Shown here: one piece after another, positions 56,108 through 64,000 of the stretch
Layout of the letters: the number at the start of each line of letters is the position of its first letter
Position numbering within the stretch: position 1 is the stretch's first letter
From: Candidatus Kapaibacterium sp.
Lineage (GTDB): Bacteria > Bacteroidota > Ignavibacteria > Kapaibacteriales > NICIL-2
Reading direction: 5' to 3'
DNA length: 64,000 nucleotides
Assembly (NCBI GenBank): GCA_026003475.1
Contig: BPHJ01000001.1
Location: forward strand, 1,363,189-1,427,188
Program-made: the position numbers and the translations under genes
The notes under the pieces: generated by a model
The model's database searches: none
Seen by the model: only the letters and a program-made list of their open reading frames with translations
What the model was told of the DNA's origin: nothing

Positions 56108-58933
56108 TCACTTCGCAACAGCCAGAAATGTTCGATAGGTGCCAGCCGGCGTTGTCAGAACGACTACGACGACACCACTCGGCATCGCATCCAGTGGCAG
56201 CGGAATCATGGCCTGATCACCTGCTGGCAATTCCATCACTCGGCGGAGGAGCACTGCACCACTGAGACTGGAAAGCTCGACAGCATACTGCCCTTGCACA
56301 GGCTTGCGGATTATCAGAGTCGCTTCGTCGGTTGCTGGATTGGGATTGAGTTCCATCGCCATGGATCCGGCGGTGAGCACAACTTCTCGCGGGAAGCAAT
56401 ACGTTCCGAGCGTCAGCATTCCATTCCGCACTTGGACGATAGGTTGTTTGAGAACATCGCGCACCACCAACGAGGTAATGTACACCGAATCACGAAAGAT
56501 CCGTGAGGCTAATCCAATTCCTTCAAACATCCCCAACAGCTGCGGTTCTGTTGTGCGGAGTGTGACTCCTTCACGGAGCACACGAATCGTGTACCACCCA
56601 TCACGGTCTATGCTGGCATCGAGGACAATGCCCGGACGTGTGCTGCGATAGTCGAAAAGCTTACCGTTGATTCGTACCGTGTACTCAATCGTTGCATCAA
56701 TGATCGAATCCTGTTCCTGAGCAAGCTTCACTGTTACGGGAATAGAGATCGCCTCACCAATAAGACCGTGCGCGCTGATCACCTCGGCAACAGCAGTAAT
56801 GCGTTTGTCGTAGGACGAGAGCATGATTGGCTGCACAAACGTCCAGGGACAGGGCAGCACAACATCCAATTCAACACGCACAACGGTTGTATCCGGAACT
56901 TGCGGCGAATACTTGAGCGACACATCGAGTCGTTGACCGACTTGCAGTACTGCACCGACAACGCTGGCAAGAGGTCGTCCGTCAATAGCAAGCCGCGTTA
57001 TCCGAAGGTCGGGATAGTACGGTGTGATACGAATCGCGTTGAGCGTAAGAGGTTCGTCGTCGGTATTGACAAAGTAGATTGTTTGCTCAGGGTATTCGAG
57101 CAATGTTTCTCGGTCGAGAAAGCGATTATCCCCACCACCTGACATCGAAACGGGATTGAATTCTGTGCGGAATGGCTGTGAACTTCCCGGACAGCCGATG
57201 CTATCGTACACTGTTACGGTAAACGTTCCCGGCTGGCTTACAGCAATAGTCTCGGTCGTTTCGCCACTGCTCCATTGGTACCGTGCGAATCCTGGTGTTG
57301 CGCGGAGTTGGATTGTTGTACCAGCACAGAACTTGGTCGGTCCTGTGATTGTCGGTTGTGGTGTTGTATTTGCTCTCACGGTCTGTGGTGGCGAGGTGTT
57401 CACGCATCCGTTGGTGTCAGTAACGGTCACCGTGTAGGTGCCTGCTTGCTGATCGCTGATGGTGATGCGTCGAGTGCGTTCACCGTTTGACCAGATGTAA
57501 TCGGTATAGCCTTCGCCAGCATCGAGCGTGGTTGTCTCCCCTGGGCAAAGGTGCGTCCTCCCATCAACGACGACAACCGGTTGCGGTAAGGGATGAACAC
57601 GGACAAAGGCCTCAGCGTTGTAGTCGCAACCTCTTCCGCGATCGTGCACTGCAAGCGAGACGCGCGAAATCCCACTGCTATCCCAGCGGATGCGGACAAC
57701 GTTGGACATCGGGTCACCGATAATGACACCGCCTGCACCCACAATGCTCCATTGGTAGTCGTAGAGCCGATTGTAGGCAGTTCCAAAAACGATGGTCTTG
57801 CCTTGACAAATCTCTGGAGGCAAGGCGAATTCCGCCAGTGGTTGTTCGCCGACAGTGACAGTCATTGTGGCGCGTTGCGTGCACCCTTGTGCATCGCGTA
57901 CCAGCAAGCGGTACACTCGCGATGCGGGCGGAATAATTCGTTGTACCGCGCTGGTGCGGTCGAACGTGTCTTGCACTGGACGTCCCTGCGCATCGAATGC
58001 TTCCCATTCGAACTGGTACGGTGGCCTGCCACCACTGACCATTGCCGAATCCCCAAGCTGGATTTCCTTCCCAAAACAAATAGACGTATCCCGCAACCGC
58101 ACAACCATTGCTGGCTTGACGCGAACAAGAACGCTATCGGTACGGGTGCAGCCTTTTGCATCCGTAACGGTGCAGTAGTACATCGTCGTTGCTGTTGGGA
58201 ACACTGTGGGATTGGGAATATCCGGCGAGCTAATCATCGTTGCTGGCGACCATGAAATGCGGTACGGCGCTGTACCCCCAGTTGCTAACGGATTGGTACC
58301 AACTTGGACAGGCTCTCCAGCGCAAATGTCCGTCGAACGCCGAGGAATCGCAAGTACAATAGGCTGGGTAACATTGATGCGGGCAGTATCGAAAGCATCG
58401 CACCCACGTCCGTCCCGTACGCGAAGCACAATGGTAAGTTGTTGCACACGCTCAGCGCGAAAGGTCGGATTCGATGAAGTGCTATTCTGCGTCGTTGCCG
58501 GTAAACCGAACCATTCGAATTGGTAGGGTTGCAATCCACCATAGGCGGTTGGTGCTCCACCCAAGATGACATCTTGCCCAACACAGACTTCGATTGTACC
58601 GCCAGCGGTAATTCGCGGTGGCGAGTACATCATCACCAACACGGTATCACGACCGATCGCGCCATCGGCATCGGTGACGGTGAGGATATAGCGCTGCATC
58701 GAGCGAAACGCTGTCACCGTTGGATTTGGTGCAGATGGGTCGTCAAGCCCAGCAGGTGGGTCCCATTGGTAACGATACGGTGCGCGGCCGCCGAGCGCTG
58801 GCGGCGAGCCACCAAGTTGTGCGGTCTGTCCTTGACACAACTGGAGGGTATCCTTCCCGGCATCAACAACGATCTGCGCGTGCACCACATTCCAGGATGC
58901 AAGCACGCAGACGGCGGCAATCATCTTCCGCAT
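56108..58933 (-). CDS. Large secreted repeat protein (SprB/PKD-like repeats) with type IX secretion-type C-terminal sorting domain
   Basis: Signal peptide; repeated 'CxGxxxxLGxxPxxxGGxxPYxYxWxP' units; C-term 'LNPNPATDEATLIIRKPVQGQYAVELSSLSGAVLLRRVMELPAGDQAMIPLPLDAMPSGVVVVVLTTPAGTYRTFLAVAK'. Confidence 0.85.
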   Translation of the reverse strand: MRKMIAAVCVLASWNVVHAQIVVDAGKDTLQLCQGQTAQLGGSPPALGGRAPYRYQWDPPAGLDDPSAPNPTVTAFRSMQRYILTVTDADGAIGRDTVLVMMYSPPRITAGGTIEVCVGQDVILGGAPTAYGGLQPYQFEWFGLPATTQNSTSSNPTFRAERVQQLTIVLRVRDGRGCDAFDTARINVTQPIVLAIPRRSTDICAGEPVQVGTNPLATGGTAPYRISWSPATMISSPDIPNPTVFPTATTMYYCTVTDAKGCTRTDSVLVRVKPAMVVRLRDTSICFGKEIQLGDSAMVSGGRPPYQFEWEAFDAQGRPVQDTFDRTSAVQRIIPPASRVYRLLVRDAQGCTQRATMTVTVGEQPLAEFALPPEICQGKTIVFGTAYNRLYDYQWSIVGAGGVIIGDPMSNVVRIRWDSSGISRVSLAVHDRGRGCDYNAEAFVRVHPLPQPVVVVDGRTHLCPGETTTLDAGEGYTDYIWSNGERTRRITISDQQAGTYTVTVTDTNGCVNTSPPQTVRANTTPQPTITGPTKFCAGTTIQLRATPGFARYQWSSGETTETIAVSQPGTFTVTVYDSIGCPGSSQPFRTEFNPVSMSGGGDNRFLDRETLLEYPEQTIYFVNTDDEPLTLNAIRITPYYPDLRITRLAIDGRPLASVVGAVLQVGQRLDVSLKYSPQVPDTTVVRVELDVVLPCPWTFVQPIMLSSYDKRITAVAEVISAHGLIGEAISIPVTVKLAQEQDSIIDATIEYTVRINGKLFDYRSTRPGIVLDASIDRDGWYTIRVLREGVTLRTTEPQLLGMFEGIGLASRIFRDSVYITSLVVRDVLKQPIVQVRNGMLTLGTYCFPREVVLTAGSMAMELNPNPATDEATLIIRKPVQGQYAVELSSLSGAVLLRRVMELPAGDQAMIPLPLDAMPSGVVVVVLTTPAGTYRTFLAVAK

Positions 58934-59164
58934 GGCGTGCCCGGGAATTGTTATCGGTTTGATTGTTGACAGCATAAACTGTGCCAAAGCTCCTGTGGGA
59001 ACGCCACCTCCGATGCGCTACAAACATACGCACTCGAAGTTACCGCGGTTTAGTCCGCAGCGTGGCATACATACTCCACTGACTACCACACAGAGCCTGC
59101 GACACCAGCTCCCCATACGTATCGGCATTGCACCAAGAAACTACACTCGCAGCGATCCCACGCA

Positions 59165-59614
59165 TTACCCCAACAGCTCGTGGTAGCGTCGTGCTCGATA
59201 TGCGAAGATGCGCTCGAGTTGTCGCCGAACCCAGAGGGCATGCACCGCACGACCCACGATCCCATACGGCAACAGGTACAGCACTTCATCTTCGATGAGT
59301 GTGGCATGGTCGCTCACAGCACGAAACGTGTGGGTGTGATGCCAGAACGAGTACGGACCCCGCACTTGAACATCCACGAAACAATGCGGCGGTTCATACC
59401 GCGCTATGTAGGTCGTCCATCGCAGCGGTATCCCTGTAATTCGAACAGTGTAGTCAATGAGTGTCCCCTTCTCCATCGTTATTGGCGATGGAGTCAGGAT
59501 CCGAAAGTTCAACTCCGGCGGCGTGATGCTATCGAGGTTTTCTGGTCGCTCGAAGAAAGCAAAGACTTCTTCGATCGGACGCTCAACACGTTGAGTACAG
59601 TACAGACGGTGCAT
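59165..59614 (-). CDS. SRPBCC / polyketide cyclase-dehydrase-like ligand-binding protein
   Basis: 'VERPIEEVFAFFERPENLDSITPPELNFRILTPSPITMEKGTLIDYTVRITGIPLRWTTYIARYEPPHCFVDVQVRGPYSFWHHTHTF'. Confidence 0.9.
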   Translation of the reverse strand: MHRLYCTQRVERPIEEVFAFFERPENLDSITPPELNFRILTPSPITMEKGTLIDYTVRITGIPLRWTTYIARYEPPHCFVDVQVRGPYSFWHHTHTFRAVSDHATLIEDEVLYLLPYGIVGRAVHALWVRRQLERIFAYRARRYHELLG

Positions 59615-59713
59615 TGCGTGCCACTTGATCAGTTCAACCATGGATGCAACGCACCCAACCAAGACACTTCCCTCGATAGTTCCACTGCCAGTTATTCGAC
59701 GCGCTCCATCCAC

Positions 59714-60726
59714 TTACCGCACGATCCACACCAACCGACTCTGCCACACGTCGCCTACCCGAATCCGCACAACGTACACACCGCTCCCAACATCGCCTAT
59801 CCACAACCTGCCACATCCCTTCCCACCGACTTCCCTCCACATCACAAACGCCACCCCCCCCCACTCGCATACGAACCCAAACATCCCGCAGCGACACCGA
59901 CGACGACGACCGCACCAGAACCGATAACTCCGCTCGCTCTCCAGCACCAACCTCCACTGACGCCGGCTCTACCGATACCTCCACATTCGACCGCGGCTGC
60001 ACTCGCACCCACGCCATCGAACTCATCCAACAACCATGCGCATCCTCCATCACCCCGCGATACTGCCGGTCCACGTCCCCTCGCACGCGATACCGACACT
60101 CACTGCTCACTACCTGACCATCGCTCTCCTTCCACCAACACCGCACTCCATTACCCTCCAAAACCAACTCCGCTTCCTCTCCTGCGCACACACTCACATC
60201 GTGCGTCCGAACATCTATCACCGGATACACACCTACTTCGACCGTATCGCTGCCCGTACATGCTCCCTGCATCCTCCGTACCACGTACGTACAGCTCCCA
60301 TCCAGCACGACCGTCACCACTACACCGCGGCCAACCTCCTGACTACTGCTGTCGTACCAACGATACTCCGCTCCTGCAACCGTATCGCGCACCGGCAACT
60401 CCACCGCCTGACCCTGACAGGCAACAACATCCACCCCTTCCACCGCTATCCCATCTTGTTCCCTTCCCCTGCCGATACCACCACCACATTCCCCCGACAC
60501 ACCACCGTGTCCAATCGTACCGCACGCGGTACCGAACATCAACGATACAGTTAAGAGATGGGTAATCCAGTGGTGTTAGTAAAATGTTCATATACCATGC
60601 TTCCCACTCACCACAGTTGCAATCGGTCGGAGGACAACAGTTCGGCATTGGCGGTAGATTGCACCACGGCTGTGCCCACACAAGCGACATCAACAATAGC
60701 ATCTGCCCATGCATCATTGCTTTCAT
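59714..60726 (-). pseudogene. Frameshifted secreted Ig-like protein with type IX CTD-like terminus (pseudogene, slippage-regulated gene or assembly error)
   Basis: Signal peptide and Cys-rich start in the 60741..60343 frame; Ig-like body in the 60542..59634 frame; CTD-like end 'IGDVGSGVYVVRIRVGDVWQSRLVWIVR' in the 59950..59714 frame; shifts near G5 (60491-60495) and at G9 (59854-59862). Confidence 0.6.
59854..59862. repeat. C9/G9 homopolymer tract inside the coding region
   Basis: 'ccacccccccccactcg'; the reading frame of the secreted protein switches here. Confidence 0.9.
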
Positions 60727-60737
60727 GGCATTGCTCC

Positions 60738-61217
60738 TCACCGTGTAACCTGAAGAATAATGCCTTCTCCGACGTCACTATCGCCACGTACCACCACAAT
60801 GTAGCTTCCGGACAAGACTGACGACAGATCTACGACCACCCGCTGTTCTCCTGGTGAATACCTCGCTCTCGGTACTCGCACAACTACGCGACCATTCATG
60901 TCATAAACAACTATCTCTCTGTGTCCTGCTGCCACTAAACGAAAGCTGACTTCTACTCGGTCCCACGCTGGGTTTGGCGTTACCCACAACACCTCTCGTC
61001 CAGCGGAACGCTGGCCCACAACCTCCTGTGTGGATAGGTGCACTCGCATCCATGTCTGACTTCGGTCGAAGCTCACGTATGCGCTGCCATCACGACCACC
61101 TACCCACAATATCGAACCACTACGACTGGCCCCAACAAATCGCCTCATCACACCATCCGCCGTCGCCATCATTACGCTGGTCAGCGCAACCAAAAGAAAT
61201 TCCACGAATGTCTTCAT
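60738..61217 (-). CDS. Short secreted protein: one Asp-box plus type IX C-terminal sorting domain
   Basis: Signal 'MKTFVEFLLVALTSVMMATA', 'GGRDGSAYVSFDRSQTWMRV', CTD 'VTPNPAWDRVEVSFRLVAAGHREIVVYDMNGRVVVRVPRARYSPGEQRVVVDLSSVLSGSYIVVV'. Confidence 0.75.
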   Translation of the reverse strand: MKTFVEFLLVALTSVMMATADGVMRRFVGASRSGSILWVGGRDGSAYVSFDRSQTWMRVHLSTQEVVGQRSAGREVLWVTPNPAWDRVEVSFRLVAAGHREIVVYDMNGRVVVRVPRARYSPGEQRVVVDLSSVLSGSYIVVVRGDSDVGEGIILQVTR

Positions 61218-61762
61218 TGCTCCTCCCTCCCTATGGACACACATTCGTACATGATAGCTGGCACTGAACCGGTGTCACCGTATTCTGCCGAGGACCAGGA
61301 TTGCCCCACGCATCCTCGATATAGCAGCAATACTGATCCCCACATCCAACGATACAACCATTGGCACCATCGACAACCCAACAACTGGGGGTGGATTACG
61401 CGAACCACATTGTACGTGTTGAACCATCGAAACGGATCGTAGCTGAACAGTGTCATGCGAACTGCCCCGATGAGTTCCTCCAGCGTGAAGGACGGATTGG
61501 TCACACAATCGCTCTTACCGGCACTACCCAGAACTGGCGTGTAGCACATACGATTGAAATAGTATTCCCCAATCTGCTCATTGGGACAGTGGAACAAAAT
61601 CAAGTCCACCCGATACCAACATGTGACCGTTGATACACCCCAACACACCATTGTAGTCAGTGTATCAACATCAATGGCTGCACAATGTGGCCCACGACAT
61701 GGTTGCGCTGTGCTGCCAACCACCGCCATCAACAGCACCGCAACAACTGGCGTCGTTTTCAT
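61214..61762 (-). CDS. Secreted Cys/Trp-rich hypothetical protein
   Basis: Signal 'MKTTPVVAVLLMAVVGSTAQ', 14 Cys; 4-bp overlap with next gene. Confidence 0.6.
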   Translation of the reverse strand: MKTTPVVAVLLMAVVGSTAQPCRGPHCAAIDVDTLTTMVCWGVSTVTCWYRVDLILFHCPNEQIGEYYFNRMCYTPVLGSAGKSDCVTNPSFTLEELIGAVRMTLFSYDPFRWFNTYNVVRVIHPQLLGCRWCQWLYRWMWGSVLLLYRGCVGQSWSSAEYGDTGSVPAIMYECVSIGREEQ

Positions 61763-61889
61763 CGAACATCACCATACTTGTGAAACATGATTGGGATTAC
61801 CGACCGCTCTGCTACACGTCCTGCACCCAAACTGCCAGACATGCTCCCTCGGCGGAGGACGCTCCAACCATGCTTGCCACGCCAGTAAA

Positions 61890-61902
61890 TGTGTGTGTGT
61901 GT
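61890..61902. repeat. (TG)n dinucleotide microsatellite
   Basis: tgtgtgtgtgtgt in an intergenic region between divergent clusters. Confidence 0.8.
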
Positions 61903-62116
61903 CAGCTTCTGCTCGGTAAACATCGCCCTGCCCCATGCCCTGCGGCTGGGCCGCACCCACGAGCGGTGATGTTGCCAATACCTCTGCATCCGAACACCAT
62001 CGTTTCTCCATCACCAAAACGGTAAAAACCAAATGATTTTTCTCCCACCTCCCAATAGCATTGGCATTGTTCTTGCAGTGCTCCAGAAGAGAACGTTCCA
62101 CCATCGCACGGATGCA

Positions 62117-62407
62117 ATGGCACGGATGCTTACGACCGAAACACTCGGTGCACTCATTGATAAACTCGCTATAGTCAATCTCAAGCTTTGGCATTGCCAA
62201 GAGCTCCTCTACGGAACTGCAGATACCCCTCCCGAACAACGCTCCGAACTCGAAGAGAAGAATCGCTCCCTCCTCCAACAGCGCCACCGACTCATCGAAA
62301 CCATTGACCAATGGATCGAACAAGCAACCACCGATCCATCCGACATGCTCATCACAAGCCCACAGAATAAGCTCTACGGTCGTTTCCGTACGGATACCCA
62401 GCTATGA
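62117..62407 (+). CDS. Small DUF4254-like protein, first of a tandem pair
   Basis: 'ETLGALIDKLAIVNLKLWHCQELLYG...QQRHRLIETIDQWIEQA'; overlaps next ORF by 4 bp. Confidence 0.6.
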   Translation: MARMLTTETLGALIDKLAIVNLKLWHCQELLYGTADTPPEQRSELEEKNRSLLQQRHRLIETIDQWIEQATTDPSDMLITSPQNKLYGRFRTDTQL

Positions 62408-62721
62408 CTCGCACAGTGGACATTCGGCACGATAGGCTCGGACCGCGCACCTTCGGTGAAATGATTGATGCACTCATCATCATGAACATTCGCATGTGGC
62501 ATGCGCAGGAGCTCTTTTTCGACCTCGACAAGCTCTATGCCTTACCCCATGACCAGGTGCTGCCCCTCCTGACGGAAACAACTCGGCTCAATCTGCTTCG
62601 CAACCAAGCTATGGACGGTATTGATGCACTGCTGGCCACTCACGTGGAGCGGCGATTTCCTCGGCGAGATGCTCAGCACCAGCAACCGCAAACAACCGAC
62701 ATTATCTGGGAACCAGTATGA
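62404..62721 (+). CDS. Small DUF4254-like protein, second of a tandem pair
   Basis: 'RTFGEMIDALIIMNIRMWHAQELFFD...LRNQAMDGIDALLATHV'; overlaps next ORF by 4 bp. Confidence 0.6.
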   Translation: MTRTVDIRHDRLGPRTFGEMIDALIIMNIRMWHAQELFFDLDKLYALPHDQVLPLLTETTRLNLLRNQAMDGIDALLATHVERRFPRRDAQHQQPQTTDIIWEPV

Positions 62722-63878
62722 GTCAGAACATTCGCATCCCGGTCTATCAACCATGGCTCTGTGGCAACGAGGAACGCTACGTACTCGATTGCCTCCGCTC
62801 GAATTGGATTTCCAGCAAGGGTGCCTACATCACCGCATTCGAAGATCGTTTCGCTGCAACCGTTGGCGTGCGTCATGCCATCAGCGTCTGCAACGGTACT
62901 GTTGCACTCCACGTTGCGTTGGCAGCGCTCGGCATTGGTCCAGGCGACGAAGTCATCGTCCCAACGTTTACCTACATCGCTCCAGTCAATGCGATTGTGT
63001 ACTGTGGTGCCACGCCGGTCTTCGTTGATTCCGATCCTCACACCTGGCAACTCGACCCAACCGACGTGTATCGCCGCATCACTTCACGAACAAAAGCAAT
63101 TCTTGCCGTTCATCTTTATGGTCAGCCCGCAGAGATGGACGCGCTTAGCTCGCTTGCACGGGAGCATGGCTTATTCTTGGTGGAAGATTGTGCCGAAGCT
63201 TTCGGCGCTCGCTACCGTGGCAACCACGTCGGCACATTCGGCGACATCGCAACGTTTTCCTTCTACGGCAACAAAACAATCACCACCGGCGAAGGTGGTA
63301 TGGTTGTCACCAGCGACGACATGCTTGCCGAGCGCGTCCATCGCCTCAAAGGGCAAGGCTTAGCACCCTACCGCGAATACTGGCATGATATCGTTGGATA
63401 CAACTACCGTATGACCAACATTGCTGCCGCTATAGGACTTGCTCAACTGGAAAACGCCGAACTCTTTCTCACCCGCAAACGTGCGATTGCCAAGTGTTAC
63501 CGTCAATTGCTTGCGGATACGCCGCTCGAATTCCAGCACGAAGCACCGAACACGGAACACTCCTGGTGGATGGTCTCGGTGCTAACCCCTACCGCACACG
63601 ACCGTGACATCCTTCGTTCCGAGCTTCGGCGCGCTGGCATCGAAACTCGCCCAACGTTCTATCCTGTCCATACAATGCCGATGTATTCCCAGCGCTACGA
63701 ACGCCACCGTATCGCGGAATCGCTTGGACTGCGAGGAATCAACTTGCCCAGCTACCCAGCGCTGGGCGACGACCAAATCGAAGAAATCTGCCACATCATT
63801 GGCAACGTCGCGGCACGTTTTCCAAGCGAACCCGAACAACATCATCCCAGGTCACCTATTCCAGCACCGATGCAATGA
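62718..63878 (+). CDS. DegT/DnrJ/EryC1/StrS family sugar aminotransferase (perosamine synthase-like)
   Basis: '[54 protein letters not shown]', '[19 protein letters not shown]'. Confidence 0.95.
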   Translation: [386 protein letters not shown]

Positions 63879-64000
63879 ACCACCTCCCGTGCAGAGTCTG
63901 CGGCGAAGCGGCAACATTCCTCTTTTCCGCAACGGTACTCAGCAAGCATGCAGTCGCCTACTACCAGTGCTCGCGGTGTGCGGCTGTTCAAACCGAAGAA
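63875..64000 (+). CDS. Partial: N-terminus of a putative Zn-ribbon SAM-dependent methyltransferase
   Basis: 'MNHLPCRVCGEAATFLFSATVLSKHAVAYYQCSRCAAVQTEE' resembles the N-terminal CxxC..CxxC domain of sugar/glycan C-methyltransferases; truncated by window end. Confidence 0.5.
   Translation, partial: MNHLPCRVCGEAATFLFSATVLSKHAVAYYQCSRCAAVQTEE

Noticed and set aside
59180-60565. 461-aa plus-strand ORF rich in Pro/His/Thr
   Set aside because: Antisense to the Ig-like secreted protein and SRPBCC gene; composition is the complement of a G/T-rich coding strand, with no domain-like features.
61890-61902. (TG)n microsatellite as a phase-variation switch
   Set aside because: Only 13 bp and not clearly within a coding region or promoter spacer; recorded as a repeat but not argued as a switch.
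61769-62323. 184-aa minus-strand ORF
   Set aside because: Opposes the DUF4254-like gene for much of its length and lacks secretion or domain features; treated as spurious.

Overview
This 64 kb window is dense bacterial chromosome with about 54 protein genes, one tRNA-Val(GAC), and no CRISPR, rRNA operon or insertion sequence that I can see. Gene content (type IX secretion C-terminal domains, GldL/GldM-like proteins, SprB/PKD-like repeats, LptF/G, DUF3127, DUF4254-like proteins) and promoters matching TTG-N17-22-TAnnTTTG point to the Bacteroidota/Chlorobiota (FCB) superphylum, perhaps an Ignavibacteria/Kapabacteria-type organism. Most of the window is housekeeping: ispH, cmk, rpsA, cinA, mltG, citrate synthase, hppA, obg, mutS2, mfd, moxR, ftsY, pgsA, purD, alaS, purL. 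The most interesting thread is a dispersed and divergent type IX secretion / cell-surface system. It comprises (i) a WD40 / CRD / CRD-OmpA operon that looks like a split PorE (2.5-4.7 kb), (ii) a GldL/GldM-like motor pair with little obvious sequence conservation (14.9-17.2 kb), (iii) a tandem-double OmpA-domain barrel protein (53.7-55.9 kb), and (iv) a cassette of secreted cargo proteins at 56-62 kb. That cassette includes a frameshifted Ig-like protein interrupted at a G9 homopolymer and a 'mini' one-Asp-box cargo. Other notable items are an in-frame HAD-phosphatase/cytidylate kinase fusion, four tail-to-tail overlapping convergent gene pairs, and tandem DUF4254-like paralogs at the head of a glycan cluster that runs off the right edge. 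All homology calls come from motif recognition by eye; no searches were run.
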